DNA of 64,000 nucleotides, taken from the NCBI GenBank assembly GCA_036417435.1, contig CM070900.1:35069496-35133495 (forward strand), in the 5' to 3' direction. The notes below the pieces were generated by a model that worked only from the letters and a program-made list of their open reading frames with translations, searched no databases and was not told the origin of the DNA. Below, piece by piece: positions 1 to 13,970 of the stretch; position 1 is the first letter of the stretch, and the number at the start of each line of letters is the position of its first letter. A program made the translations under genes and the position numbers. The DNA is from Inia geoffrensis. Lineage: Eukaryota > Chordata > Mammalia > Artiodactyla > Iniidae.

Positions 1-815
1 AGAAATGGAGAGTAGAAAATTTGAAACTGGAATCCCAAGAGGGAAATTCCAACTGAATATCCAATATAAATAGCATTTTACATGGTGGTTAAAGATTTAA
101 CAGTAAGTAAAATACTATATTCAGACAAGTTATGATTTAAAAAGGATTTTGTGAGCTGATCTGCAAATGTAGCTGTTCTCTGTATTTTATATAGGAAAGT
201 AAGTTTTACATACCAAATAACTGGTTTATAAATTTAATAAGGGCTTTCTGTAATGAGAAAAATGAGTATTGAGCTCTCCCGGCTCTTAGACCACACATAA
301 CTTAGCCAGTCCTTTGTATAAATAAATTGCTTTCCAGCTTAAAGTAGCCCTTGACATCAAAGAACTTGTAGCCTAAAACAGTTCTTGTTCCTTTCTCTTT
401 AGGGGGCAATAGCAACTTTGTTTAGTGTTTTTTATAAAGACTTCAGATAGCTAAATAGCAGAAGAATTCTTGTCAGGTATAATGATTTCAACTGCATTTG
501 TTGCTGAAAATATACTTTTCTCAGTGATGTGGGTTTAATCTCTCAGTAATGCTATCATATGTTATATTTCTCCCTCAGTAACCATTCTCTGTAAAAATGC
601 AAAGCTTACTTCAGAGACTTATGACTAATTCCTGGAGATGAGCCATGATTAATACCCTTAGAAAGCAAATCTGAGATGTAGAGGCACTGGTCCTCTCTTG
701 GGGTTTTCCATAATGCTAGTGGGCTACTAAAACTCCATTTGAGTGTCCACCTGCATACATACACACTGACTGTTTAGACACTCAAACTTCAAAAAGTGAT
801 GTTTATGCCCATATT

Positions 816-935
816 CGTTTTTTTTCTTTTTTTATTGAGGTATAGTTCACTTACAATTATGTTAGTTTCAGGTGTACAGCATAGTAATTCAAAAGTTTTA
901 TAGATTATACTCCATTGCCTGTATTCATTTTTTTA
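816..935 (-). mobile_element. Short antisense L1 3'-end scrap
   Basis: TTTTTATTGAGGTATAGTTC followed by TTAGTTTCAGGTGTACAGCA is the common 3' end of mammalian L1 in reverse complement. Confidence 0.7.
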
Positions 936-2084
936 AGATTATTTACTAAAACTTCACAGCTTAACAATTGTGACTTGACAATGAAAAAAATGCTATATTT
1001 CATATATGGAGCAGAATAGTTTAAATGTCCTTTATTTTAGGTAAAGCTTTAAATATTATCACTGGGACAAGTATATTTTAAAAACTTGACTTAGCTGCCC
1101 TGTGTTCTACCCCTACTTTTTATTCCTCTTTCTGTTTTATCTTCTTTCCCGCTCCCCTCATTTACAGTTTTCTTACATAAAATCTCTTTAATATATAGTA
1201 CAAGCCTGCCTTTTTAAACATTTTGAAATATGCAGTAAATATTTTCCCAAATGCCCCCCCCCCTACTTTTGTCACATGACTCATTTGCCTTGCACCTGCA
1301 ATGGGAATGACCATGATTACAGTGGTAATTAAAATGCATTACAGGAAATGGGGTATAGAGCAGTTTATATTGTTTCTTATGAACATTCAAGATGTTGATA
1401 ATGTCCTTGATATTGGTTAATGTTAAGGCAGGAAGTTTTGTTTTACCACAGATAAATTACATTTAGTTATAAATTTGTTTTCCACTGGTAATTCTCTGTA
1501 AAACCCAACAATACTATAAATATCCTTACGTAAATAGCAGATGAGAACAAGAGTTTAAGGATTTCTGCAACCTCTACCCCTAAGTAACTCTTGATTATCT
1601 TCTTTTATTCTGGTTCTCAACTACTTACTACTTAGGAAAGAGGCATTCTTTCTCATCTTTTCACAATTCAAGCTTGATTTCCCACATTTACCTATATTGG
1701 ACCTTATTAGCCATGTCAGGTGCTTATGGAGTTTAAATTCATCTCTCTCCTAGAATTCTCTTGACCCCATGGCTGATTTTAATTCAGTCATTTGCATATA
1801 GGGAAAGTTGGCCCCATTACTATCATTTCTATTATTAGCATAAACTAAGGTTAATTAATGCTCTGTCCATGAAATCATCACTCATATCCCAAAGAGGCTT
1901 CACCCTCACTTTTATTTTGTATTCTGCTTTCAAGAAGTTTGAGACTATATCTTTGTGATACCTAATAAATGATTTCAGATTTTTTTAATTTATTAAAATT
2001 TTAAATGGTAAATACAGGACTAAATGGCTAAATAAATCCTGTGGTTTTGGTGAAGGAAGTAGTAAAAAAAAAAAAAAAAAAGGT
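931..2084. other. Unassigned intron sequence
   Basis: AT-rich, with a C-run at about 1253-1262. Nothing recognisable as a gene or repeat. The same holds for 1-815. Confidence 0.6.
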
Positions 2085-2096
2085 CAAGATGCACAC

Positions 2097-2300
2097 TTTT
2101 TTTTTTTTTTGCGGTACGCGGGCCTCTCACTGTTGTGGCCTCTCTCCTTGCGGAGCACAGGCTCCGGACGCGCAGGCTCAGAGGCCATGGCTCACGGGCC
2201 CAGCCGCTCCGCAGCATGTGGAATCTTCCCGGACTGGGGCACAAACCCGTGTCCCCTGCATCGGCAGGTGGACTCTCAACCACTGCGCCACCAGGGAAGC
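2097..2300 (-). mobile_element. CHR-type SINE
   Basis: Reverse-complement copy: T-run, GCGGTACGCGGGCCTCTCAC, then the tRNA-like head ending CCACCAGGGAAGC. Target-site duplications CAAGATGCACACTTTT (2085-2100) and CAAGGTGCACACTTTT (2301-2316) match at 15 of 16 bases. Confidence 0.94.
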
Positions 2301-2494
2301 CAAGGTGCACACTTTTATCTCTTATCCAAGGTGATATTTCAGCTTGACTATGTATTAAGTAGAAGCAACAAAGTAAGGTACCAATGATATATGGTCAATG
2401 ATACAACCTAAAACAATGACTGTATTTTCTAATTATAAGACAAAAACATAGTAGGACTTTTTTTTCTGGTTGGTGAAGAATAATCATCCAAAAC

Positions 2495-2705
2495 ATTATT
2501 ATTAATATTATAGCTAACACTTACTGAGTATTTTAAAATGCCAGGATATTTAAGGACATTATCGTACTTAAGCCTTACAGCGTCGTTGTGTTGCCCCTGT
2601 TTTACATATAAGAAAACTGAGATTTAAAGAATTCAGTTACAAGTTTTCCTAGCCCCACAGATAGAAGTGATGCAGCTGATGCTGGAAACCAAGCCGGTTT
2701 GACTC
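2495..2705 (-). mobile_element. MIR SINE, antisense
   Basis: TAGCTAACACTTACTGAGTA, CCCTGTTTTACATATAAG and AAACTGAGATTTAAAGA follow the antisense MIR consensus. Confidence 0.75.
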
Positions 2706-3308
2706 AAAACCCCTCACTTTTATCCTTGCCATTTGTTAGTATTGGAATGATGGGGACTGTGATTTATGCAAATGCAGAGTCACAAAGGCAAGTCACTCAC
2801 AGTGAGGATCAGGTAGAAAACATGCACGAAGCAGGAAATGCAGGGACTCTGTCACATACCCTTTCTAAAGCAAGGAGCTACTCTTCAACTCCAGCTGATG
2901 GCTTCCGGAAGGAGACACTAAACCCTTGTTGCTAGATCTTCTGATTTTTCAAGGGAAACTAGGTCCCCAAATTTTTATATGAAATTGTTTTTAAGCCACA
3001 CTTGCCTATTATAATATTTAGTCCCCTGGCCAACAATTTGTAACGTCTCTCCTAAAGATTTAAACTTGATCTCTTCCTGCTTTGTGTTTTGAAGTCATTG
3101 TTTGATAAATAGCTATTGAATGCTTACTGTGGGCTATGATTTATGCTCATGTCTGAGAACTAGCTCAGCTCATGCGCTCAGATGGCTTCCTGAATAATGA
3201 AGGATGTAAGAAGCAAATAATCAGTTTCTAAATCTCCTTTTTTATGTTTTGACTGAGCTAGATACTGTAGGGATAGTAAAACATATAAAACAAGCTTTTT
3301 TGTCTACC

Positions 3309-4300
3309 AGGATTATTCGTTCATTTACCAAGTCAACAAAACTCTAAGTGTTCACTGTGCCAAGTGCTATCCTCAGCACTGGAGATAAGCTGTTAAAAAA
3401 AAAAAAAAAGTTGTTAATCTCTTGCCCTTGAAGAGATTAAGTTCCGCTGGAGGAAACATACAGTAAACCGATAAATGTATAACACGGGTGCTGGTAATGT
3501 GCACCATGACGGTCATAATGTAAGGTACCAGAATAGATTAGAGAGTGAGAAAGAAAAGATTGCTAGTTTATAATATGATTATCATGGCAGGCCATTCTAA
3601 TAAGTGATATTTGAATGGAGACCTGAAGGAAGTTAGGGATTGGACCATGGGTATATTGAAAAAAGATCATTTCTAGGAAGAAAGTAAAGTAAGTGCAAAG
3701 GTCCTGTGGAAACCGTTTGAAGGCTCTTGCTGATAGTTCAGATAAGAGATTTGATAGCTTGGACAGGGTAGCATTTGTGAGAAATGATAGGATCTTAAGT
3801 ATATTTAGAAGGAAATACCAGTAGCCTATGCTGATGGGTTCAGTGGGTAGCTGCAGAGAAGTGAGGAGTCCAAGGATGACTTGGCAGTTGGAGGAATGGA
3901 GGTTTCATTTACTGAAGTGGGGGCATCTATGTGAGGAACAGGTTTGTTACAGAAATCAAGATTCCCATTTTGAAGAGGTTAGGCTTGAGGTGCCTGTAGA
4001 CATTGAAGTCTAGGTGAAATGTCAGTGAGTCATTTGGATGCAAGAAGTTAGAGCTCAGAAGAGAAAACTGAGCTAGAGGTGGCAACGTGAAAAAGGAAAG
4101 AAGGAAGTCATGTCAGTGGCACAGATTTGAAGTACTGTGGGTGTTCAGAGAATGGAGACGTTGTTAGGATCTGAAAGATTTGGAAACTGCTTGGTAATGA
4201 GATGGGCCCGAGTGAAGGGGGAGCTGCAAGCACAGTTAGAGGCAGCAGAGCCCTGACAGGCATGGGATCTAGAGGTGATAATAAGTAAGTGAGAAGGAAT
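3309..4300 (-). mobile_element. L2 fragment, antisense
   Basis: Starts with the L2 3' end in reverse complement (TTCATTTACCAAGTCAACAA, GTGCCAAGTGCTATCCTCAG). It continues with AATGGAGACCTGAAGGAAG, GTGCAAAGGTCCTG and GGAGTCCAAGGATGACTTGG. A 17-base A-run interrupts it at about 3394-3410. Confidence 0.8.
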
Positions 4301-4385
4301 CAGGAGACTTGAGCATCCCATCCTTCAGGGCAGTCCTGGGTATTTCTAACTCACAGGAATCTTTTCCAAAGATGGTTTATTGTCG

Positions 4386-4411
4386 AGAGAGAGAGAGAGA
4401 GAGACAGAGAA
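4386..4411. repeat. (GA)n microsatellite
   Basis: GA units with one C interruption. Confidence 0.9.
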
Positions 4412-5094
4412 ATGCTGCACCATGAAGGTAGAAAGGGTTAATAAACAATGGCTGATAAAATGTATTCTCTCAGTGGAACAGTGAGTGAAAGGTGAGTTTT
4501 TCAAATGAGGGTCTCCTTGGGCACCAGCCCCAAAGGAGTGCAGCAGTTCCAGAATTAATATAGATACCAGTGCTGTCAGATGTATTATTTGTTGTTTTGG
4601 TTTTTTCTTAATTTTATGAGTGTACTGAAATGCGTTGTCTATTTGAAGTGCTTCTTTAAGTCACAGACTTGGTGGGAATCTGTGGGGACATTTAGCCCAG
4701 AAAGGCAGAACTTGTGTGTCTGTGACTGATACCTCTCTTGTGTTTGAGTTGAGAAGGGACCATTACTTAGGTCTTTTTTTTAATGATTATTTACCCATAG
4801 TTATTGTACTTGGATGCCCAAGGGATGTCTTTATGTATCCACATTTTCATATGGAATTCCAATCTGCTTTGGAATTTCCAAGAAGGAAAAAGAATATAGG
4901 CATCCGCCTAGAGAAGAGCAAGTGTGTGAGTTTGGAATACAGATACCCCAGCACTTCATGGTTTTGACTTTCCCCATAAGTAAGCGTTATATGTTAGTGC
5001 TTTCTTCCTAAAGAGGCCAGAAGCTGCACATTCTCTGAGTGGAGGAACCCTGTTCCAGTGATTTGAGTGTAGTAGAGCTGAGTGCATGCAGAAT

Positions 5095-5310
5095 AGCAGA
5101 ACGGAGGACAGGCTCTGCAGCCACACTGCCCGGGTGTGGATCCCGACTCTACCACTGCTTCCATAACTGGTCCTTTAATTGCCTCATCTGTAAATCAGGG
5201 ATTACAGTAACCAACTAGAACTGATGTGAATATTAAATGAATGAACGAATCTTGCGAACGCTTCAGTATATGGAACAGAGTAAGCATTCAATAAATATTA
5301 AGTGTTTTTA
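5095..5310 (+). mobile_element. MIR SINE, sense
   Basis: GGCTCTGCAGCCACACTGCC, TGGATCCCGACTCTACCAC, CCTCATCTGTAAATCAGGG and AAGCATTCAATAAATATTA are MIR blocks in order. Confidence 0.82.
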
Positions 5311-8149
5311 GTATTATGAGTATTATCTAAATGATGTTGTTAGAAGGAAGGCAGGTGCATGAATGTTTTTCTTACAATGAAGAGAAACATACAGAAAGAG
5401 GGAGCCATGAAGATTATCATACCTTAGTGGACGTTAGGTTATTCTGACTCTTAGGGCACATCTAAACGAGTGTGTTTCCCAATATTAAGGACATATTTTA
5501 GAAATGACCCAAAATAGGGGCCATAATCTCAAGTGCCTGTGGAAGTTAGAGAGGTAAAGAAAATAAACAAAGCAGACCATGCATACAACAAAAGGGTGGA
5601 GGGGGTGATGGGGGCTATGGAGAACTAGAAGAACACATTCCCCTCCCTTCAAGAGAGGGCAGGCAGCATCAGCTGCAGGTGGCTTTGGCATATAGGACCA
5701 TCCTGCGCAGGAATATAATCCCAGTGGGGCTACATTCTCTCATTTTTCAAAGAGAACTTACAAATTCCGTTATGTAAGATTAAGACACAAAATGTTTGGC
5801 AAGTAATTTAAACAAATTTTTTTGAACACTGAGGGTGGTTCGAAACAACACACTGCAGGTCTGATTTGATCTGTTTGTCACCTCTGGGTAAAATGGCAAT
5901 AACAAAAATTCAACACATAAGAATTTGATTTGATAGGTAGTCATTGAATTCATCTCATTATGAAACATTTTTGTGGCTCTCCTTTGGGTCCAACAATAGG
6001 ACTCTGGGGACCTGTTCCCATCCTTAGACTTTTAGCATTGATACGTAAAGTTCTTCTCATTTAATATCCTATTACAAAACTTATCAAAAAACAAAACAAA
6101 ACAAAGCAAAACAAAACCTTCTCATCTTACCCTTGTCGCTAACAATCAGCTCTGGAATAAGGCTCTGATGCTTAGATTGATTGTGGTTCTATTTTTACAT
6201 CATCCCATCAATGTTCTCTTTTCAAAGAAATTCAGACCAATGAACTTTTAAAGTTTCTAGTTCACAGGATGCATTAAAGGCTGTTAAAAGAGATGATACT
6301 GTGCCTTGTCTTCTCTTTAGATAATATTTTAGAGACTTAGAAATAGCCCAAAATAGATGAATAGAAAAGATAGATGATAGATAGATATGGTAAATGGATG
6401 GATGATAAATGGATAGATACAGTTGTGTATCTATTATTATTATTATTATTACAGACAATTATTATTATTATTATTACAAGACAATTGTCTATGTTTAAAT
6501 ATATATCTAAATGAATGGTCGTTATTTTTACCTTGTCTTTTAATGTTGAGGTCATTCTGAAAGTGTACTTCCAAGACAGTTTCTGCCTATGCCATGGCTA
6601 AGAAGGGAAGAATTGTCTACTAATAACAATATTCACTCTTTTATGTTCTGGAAATTGATGTTTGTCAGAGAGAGGGATGGGGATAAGAATAAGGCTTAGC
6701 ACACCCTTGGTACCCAGTCTGAGCAGCTGTCAGAGCTAAAAAAAGGGAGAGGTGAGTAAAAATGTAGGAATGCCAACCTCAGAACTCTTAAATAATAGCA
6801 ACATACTGTTCCATGATTTTTCTGAGAACAGGCTAGGAATATTCTTTCATACACTCTAGGGAATCCATAGCAAAGTATTTCTTAAAAGCTGAAGGATGGT
6901 GTTTCTTGTTCACATTAATGGTTCCTCCACCAACCTAATCATCAAGGGGGCATCTTTAATGATCACATGTCAAGTCTTCCAGGTTAGATTTTCCAGGGAG
7001 TAATAAAGGTGACTGCTGCCTAATGACTTCATTTTCAATGCCACCTCCTTGGAAGGAGGATCCTTAAGAGTATGGACTACTAAATTGTTACTTTACTTAC
7101 AAGCAACAAGATTTAATTCCTTGCCTGGAAAATGCTGAGTGTGTCGTCTTGCCAGAATGCCAAATTGAATGCTGGAGAAGAAAGGAGAGCAGATTTTTTT
7201 GGGTGAGCCACAGCTGATGGGAAGTTATAGAATACAGTTTCCTCTAGGCAAAATGACAGATTTACAGAATTTGGCTGCAAAGTCCCTGGCACATTTTGCT
7301 AACTGGATATGGTAGATCTGTTCACATTTCTCTTTCTAGATAGGCGGCCCCAAAGTCACGTATTCTCCTACAGTTATTTTCAACTCTGCTTCCACACAAG
7401 CTAGATCTCTTAAAACTAGAGGTAAGTTCAAATTTATTAGCGTTGTGATTGATAGACTGAGCTAAGCCTACCTTTCATGAAAGGATAAGAGACCAAATGA
7501 CACTTGCTCTAACTTACTGTATTTCTCCTTTATAGTATAAATCATTCAGTTGTTTTCTTGATTACAATTTGGAACTTTTTTCCTCTTCATTTTTGAAAAA
7601 GAAACATCTTGAAAATCATATATTCCAAAGCCATATACTACTAAAGTACGTCTCACCTTTGTTTTTTCTTTATAACTAGCCTTATGATTTTTAGCCCTGC
7701 TGAGGACTTCATTACACTAAGCTTTAGCTATCACTGAGATGATAGATAAAAACTTACCAGGAGATTCTAGACACAGGTTGGTCTTCAACGGGCTGGAAGA
7801 AGGAGACTAGCAAGCAGAAATTGCTTTATTTATTACAAAAGAAAAGATTCGAAGTGACAAGTTAGAGAAACTTCTTTGACACCACTAATTACCTTCTCAA
7901 ATTAGGTGCATATAAGAAAGCCACCATTTAATATTAAACTCTGAAGAAATACAAATAAGAAGATAAGCAAATGTACTAAATAATATTGCTTTAAAGTTTT
8001 CAGATCAATATTAACATGGTTGAATTCTAGTTATTGGAGAAGATAGCCAACCTGTAATGAAAATTCTGTATGTATCTTGGCAAATCCATTTCCAAGGACA
8101 AGAAGAAACTTTTTCCCCCAAGTATATCAGCTCCCTGCTTTCTTTTTCT
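5311..8149. other. Mostly unassigned intron sequence
   Basis: Apart from the microsatellite at 6360-6478 and an (AAAAC)n-like stretch near 6088-6117, I see nothing assignable. 4301-5094 and 2706-3308 are likewise unassigned. Confidence 0.6.
6360..6478. repeat. Compound microsatellite: (GATA/GATG)n then (ATT)n
   Basis: GATAGATGATAGATAGATAT and ATGGATGGATGAT units are followed by two ATT runs split by ACAGACAATT. Confidence 0.88.
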
Positions 8150-9400
8150 CCAGTTTTATACAGATACAGTTGACATTAACAGCGTGTTAATTTAAGGTAT
8201 AAAACAATGATTTGGTATGTGAATATTACAAAATGATTACCATAATAAATGTAGTTTTAACATCCATCACCCCTCATGGTTATATATTTTTTGTGTAGTG
8301 AGTGCTTTTAAGATCTACTCTCTTTGCAACTTTCAAAAATACAATACAGTATTGTTAACTATAGTCACCAAGCTGTACATTGCATCCCCAGGACTTATAA
8401 TTGGAAGTTCGTACCTTTTGGCCCTCTTAACCCATTTTCCCCCACCATCCACCACCCATTTCTAGCAACCACCAATCTGTTCTCTGTTTCTGTGAGTTCA
8501 GTTGTTTTAGATTCCTCATATAAGTGAGATCATGTAGTGTTTGTCTTTCTCTATCTGACTTATTTCACTTAGCATAGTGCCCTCACAGTCCATCTATGTT
8601 GTCACAAAGGGCATGATTTCCTTTTTTATGGCTGAATAATATTCCATTATATGTGTATATACTAGATTTTCTTTACCCATTCAATCATCATTGGGCACTT
8701 AGGCTGCTTTCCTATCTTGGCTATTGTAAACAATGCTGTCATAAACCCAGGGGTATAGCTCTCTCTTCAAAATAGTGATTTCATTTCATATATATAGATA
8801 TATAGGTATCTCCATCTGGAAGTGCAATTATTGGGTCATATGGTAGTTCTATTCTTTAGTTTTTTGAGGACCCTGCATACTGTTTTTAATAGTGGTTGCA
8901 GTAATTTACATTCCTACAAACAGTACACAGCGGTTCCCTTTTCTCCATATACTCACCAACACTTGTTATCTCTTTTCTTTTTCATGGTAGCCATTGTAAA
9001 TGGTGTGAGGTGGTATCTCATTGTGGTTTTGATTTGTGTTTTCCTCATGATTAGTGATATTGAGCATCTTTTCATGTACCTGTTGGCCATTTGTGTGTGT
9101 TCTCTGGAAAAATGTCCATTCAATTCTTCTGCCAATTTTTAATCAGATTGTTTATTTCTTTGTTATTGGGTCATATAGGATCTTTATGTATTTTGGATAT
9201 TAACTTATCATATATGATTTGCAAATATTTTCTCCTACTCCATAGGTTCTCTTTTTATTTTGGTGATGGTTTTCTTTGCTACACAAGAGTGTTGTGTTTT
9301 TTTTTTTTTGTTTGATATTGACCTCCCTATTTTTTTTAGCTAAGGCCATCTTGATAAATTTAACTACTCCATGTCAAAGATTACAGTTTCCATTCCATTC
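8150..9400 (-). mobile_element. Antisense ancient L1 (L1M-like) fragment
   Basis: Diverged L1 3' UTR and ORF2 tail in reverse complement: GGCTGAATAATATTCCATTA, TTGGGTCATATGGTAG and GGTGTGAGGTGGTATCTCATTG. Divergence is higher than in the copies at 27795 or 47892, so it is an older family. Confidence 0.83.
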
Positions 9401-9401
9401 T

Positions 9402-9550
9402 CTCCTTCTTTCTTCCTTCCTTCCTTCCTTCCTTCCTTCCCTCCTTCCTTCCTTCCTTCCTTCCTTCCTTCCTCTCTCTGTCTCTCTCCCTCCCTCCCTT
9501 CTGTACCTCTCTATCTCTCTCTCTTAGAGAGAGAGAGACAGAGAGAGACA
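9402..9550. repeat. (TTCC)n / (TCTC)n microsatellite with a GA arm
   Basis: About 65 bases of nearly pure TTCC units, then CT-rich sequence, then TCTCTCTCT-TA-GAGAGAGAG forming a self-complementary block at about 9514-9537. Confidence 0.93.
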
Positions 9551-11224
9551 AAGAGACTATTTTCCCCCTTCATAAATTAGGTTTTTCTTGCATGTTATTT
9601 AAATGATCACACTAAGTCATTTGTTCTTTCTAGTTTACAGGAAAAGTTAAATTCTGTCTTATAGACGTTTTATATTTACAAAAGAAGGGGAGGTATTCAC
9701 TCGTGTGTGAGAAATCTGCAGTATATATGCATTTTTTAATGTATATTCTTAGCTACATGATTTAAAAATAGAACTGCTATTTAAGTATTATTTTTAGGAA
9801 AGAATGTTGCTTTTAAACTCCTTAATTGAGAACAATCCACTGGTCTTTCAGCAGGAGCTGCCATTTTCTCTTCAAGAAATCTATTTTGCAACATAGATTT
9901 GGGCATGCTAATCTATTCACAGCCACACAAGAGAAACTGGGAACTTTATCAGAATTGCTAAGCAAGTTGTCCTAATAATAAAACCTAAAGAAATAGGAAG
10001 GCAAGCATTCCCCAGGGTTAGAAGTCGCCAAAGATAGACCTTCAGGTCCAGTGGGACCCATAGGCATTACTTAGTTGTCAGCACTTATAATTGGGTTGAT
10101 TTCTAGCTTCTCTTTTTTAAAAAAATAAGATCTGTGGACACTGATTCTTTTATAAATGTAAAAGTTGATATACAGGATACTACACTATACTTTCAAACAC
10201 ATTTTTAAATGTGAAAATTTTACCCTAGGAAGAGATGAAATAAACAGTACCCTATCAATCTAGAAAATTGGAAAGACATAATTAACTAAACTATGCCTTA
10301 CTCTTTCCACTTAATCTCTAACAGGTTCTACAAGTGCTCCATCACAATATCTGTTAGCTTCTTCCCTGTTCAACTCCACAAATACTTGTCTAGTCTAAGC
10401 CTTTATCATGTCTTATTTGGACCACAGGAGCTTCTTAGACTAGAACTGAAAAATGCCCCCACCCCAAACTAGGTGGGAAGTTTAAATAAGTTAATCGGAC
10501 CAGATGGGAAGAGTATGCAACAGGCATTCTACTCAACTCCAGTAGATTATTTCCAGATAGTCTCTTTTTTCCAGGAGAAATTAGAAACCTCCCAATTTTC
10601 AAGTGTTAATAATAAGTACTGTCTGTAAGCCAAGCCAGACCTGAGGTCCGTGGTTGGCAGCTTCTGACCCTACAGCTCCCAGTTTTTAGATTTTTCTGCC
10701 TTCCGTTGTAATCTCTAAAACATTACTAGATAAAACTTTCTAAAACCCTTCCTTATATTATACCTTGTTGCTCAAGAACTTAATACAATTTTCATGGCTT
10801 ACAATAACAAGTCAGAATTCTGATTTTAAAAAAGATTTGTTCAATAAGGGTTTGAACCCATCGAAAGCTTTCAAGTAGAAAGGTGATATGGCCATTATTG
10901 CATTTAGGTAGTTCACTAATTAGCTCTATGGGATGCCTTTTGGACACTTGCTATGATATAGTATTGAAAATTAACTTTATAATTAGTCCTAGTTTAAGAA
11001 AGAAAAACTCGAACTGATAGATTGGGAAGTTTGGGATGAGTAGAAAATCCAATATAGTTAGAAAAAATATCAGTGAAATTTAAAACAAAAGCAGTTCAGG
11101 TAGCAGAAATCTCAGTAGTGGAAAAGGGTTTGGGAGATTATGGGGCTGACTACTTTCTCTGCATTCTGGCAGTCTATTCATTTAAAAGACAACTCGTTTT
11201 ATTTACTGTGTGTAAGACATTGTG

Positions 11225-11425
11225 ACGTTAATTCTTTTCTATTTCACCTGCATTTTCTCATTGAATATTTGCAGTAGCCTTGTGAGTTGTGACAAGTATT
11301 ATGATCTCCACTTTGTTTATCAGGAAGGGGTATTTAAGAGAGACTGTGGCTTGTCAAAAGCCACAGGCTTGATCAGTAGTTGAATCCAAGTAATATACTT
11401 GTTTCCCAAATCCTAGTCTAGAAAA
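11225..11425 (-). mobile_element. MIR SINE, antisense
   Basis: TTTCTCATTGAATATTTGCA, CTTGTGAGTTGTGACAAGTA and CAAAAGCCACAGGCTTGATC match antisense MIR in order. Confidence 0.6.
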
Positions 11426-12454
11426 ATTTCACTTCACTAATTCTGTAAAGGCAGATACTATGGGTACCATAGACATTTGCTGCATTTGTCTTCCATCCCT
11501 TGACCTATAATACCCAACACAGTGACATAGAGGCCTCTAATTAAATTACTGACCTATAATTGGCCGTTTACTGTCACTTTAATAGATTTTTCAGCAGTTA
11601 ATCCCAGAAGAGCATTAGTACTTTGTGGAAATATTTGTCTTTAGTTGAGAGCGCTCTAATTTTTCCTCCCTTTCCAAATATACTTTTTTTTCCTCTGACT
11701 TTTATCTTTTCTATAGTTTAGGAGATGGAAATGGTTGGGGAGGGGTGTCCATGTGCAAACTGGTTCATAAATTAAACTGAATATTTGTGTGAAATGAGGT
11801 TGTAAAGTTAAAGCATAATTTTGCAGGCAGCTTAGACTTACTCATGCATGTTAGATGATAGATGTGGGTTTTCTGCATCAGGTATGCTGTGTACAGTGAA
11901 CTGAATCTTTGCTGAATGGCCTGACTATAGACAGATTATGAAGTTTCATTCCAGATGAAACTTGAAAATTTCTCATTAAAATGCCTCCTTATCTTTGGAG
12001 GAGACATTTAATGCTGTGACATTCTGTTGACTATTTCCTGGTGTTAATGTTTTGAAGCTAAACTTGGTCTTTGGATGTATATGTGATTCCCACTGAACTT
12101 TGAAACATGTTGTAACATTTTCTGACACTCAAAGTGACATTTCCTGGGGTGTTTTGAAGATAAGGAAAAATTAAGCTTTATAAAATGCATATGAGAAAGA
12201 CACAATCTATATTAAATGCTTATGTGCATATTAATTGTGCTGTTAGTAGCAAATGTCGGGGGAGGGGGGGAAATTAGGTAAATATGAAAAATAAACCAGA
12301 AATTCCAATGTACAAATTGGAGTGGACTAAAAAAAGATGATAATCATTAGTCATTGCTTTTGGAGAGAAAAAAATGCTAATTCATAATATTTTAGCAAAC
12401 TCAAAATATGTGATTGTTTATCTTTAACATTTTATTTGAATTTTCAACAACAAA

Positions 12455-12560
12455 AATAATAATATCTAACATTGACTGATTTCTTAATGTGTGCCAGGCC
12501 TCATGCTGAGCATTTTCATATAGATTATCTCATTAAGTCTTCCCAACAAGCCCATGTGTT
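12455..12560 (-). mobile_element. MIR fragment, antisense
   Basis: ATCTAACATTGACTGATTTC, TGTGCCAGGCCTCATGCTGA and TTATCTCATTAAGTCTTCCC match the 3' half of MIR in reverse complement. Confidence 0.68.
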
Positions 12561-13766
12561 TGAATTCAGTTATAGCATTTTAATGTGTTTTTAAAATTGT
12601 ATACAGAAAATTTCTCTCATGGTTACAATTTGAAATAATTTATAAAAATGCTAAGTCATGAGGTAAAGAAATTCAAAGAAGGGAGAACTGAATATGGAAT
12701 ATTTATATCAAGGGATTTCTAACCAAGAACTTGGAACAGTCTTAGAGCAATATCTGAATTTCTAAAAGGGTAATTTCTCTTCAAACAATATTTTGGATGT
12801 CTTTATCAACAACAGAGAAGATAATGACCAGTTCATCCTGGTAACTGTGCCCTGATTTTTCTATTAAAAATGGAGCACCGTTCATTCATTCATGTGTGCG
12901 TGCATGCATACATCCTTTCAGTTCAGAGCTAACTGAGCACTTAACATAAGCTAAGTGGGACAGTGGTGAATTTTATTCTGTTCTCAAGGTACCCAAATTA
13001 CTGGCATTTGGGTAGAAATTTTTCTTTGGGTAAATTAGATATCTGCTGATTTTGTTCAGATAATGTCAAATGATTTGTTCTAAATTTATCGTCCTTTGTG
13101 CACATTTACTTGAATGAGATTCAAGCATCTAAATGTGGAGAACAATCACTTGCCAGTTTCATAGCTGAGAGCAATGGAAACACAGAAACCCTTAGATGAT
13201 GGAGAGATAATAGATGTTCTTTGGTCATTGCTTCATCAGCAGCATTCTGCCTTGGAGCTAGCTGTGCCAGCCATACTTTTCATTTTAGATGCAGTTTTGA
13301 AAGAGATTCCCTTTCTATGACTGTCATTTCCTTTCAAAATGGTTTATTGTATTCTTTAGAATTTAGGTTACTTTTTTATAACATTGAGTCTCTGGGGAAT
13401 TGGGCAGAACAAAATGCGCCCTGACAAAAGTGCCAATTTAGCTGACTTTACATAACTCATCCTAGACGAGTTGAGAACTTTTAATGCCAGCTCGGTGGAC
13501 ACCTGAAGTACCTAATACCTGTTAGGTACAGGCAAAAAGCCCACCTAAGCACAGCTACAGCACTAAGGAATGTCCCTAGTATCCGATTCCAGAGACAGAA
13601 AGAAGAGTCATTCACAAATCCCGCTTTGCAACAGGAATAAAAATGAAATAACATCATTAATTCTCAACATCTTCATTACACTGCTGTCTCAGAGGCTCAC
13701 GTGCATCCTACTTGAACAAAGCAGTTCATAAGAGAAACTCCAAAACATAGTGAATAACAATGACAA

Positions 13767-13767
13767 A

Positions 13768-13798
<31 letters not shown>
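13767..13798. repeat. (CA)n microsatellite
   Basis: About 16 CA units with one T interruption. Confidence 0.95.
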
Positions 13799-13824
13799 CT
13801 TGGAGATACATAGGCAAAGGATAG

Positions 13825-13970
13825 AATACTGGCTCTGCTACTAACTAGTTGATTAGTAGCAATATTAGTAGCAGATACCTTAACCTCTCTGTACTCCTAT
13901 AAAACTGTGATGATAATATTATTTTTCCAATAGGGTTATTTAATGTACATTAAAAATGCTTGATTGGCAA
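13825..13970 (+). mobile_element. MIR fragment, sense
   Basis: TACTGGCTCTGCTACTAACT and ACCTTAACCTCTCTGTACTC are MIR core blocks. Confidence 0.6.

Larger units (their letters stand above)
9551..13766. other. Mostly unassigned intron sequence
   Basis: Only the MIR remnants at 11225 and 12455 stand out. Remaining sequence is AT-rich with short chance frames. Confidence 0.6.
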
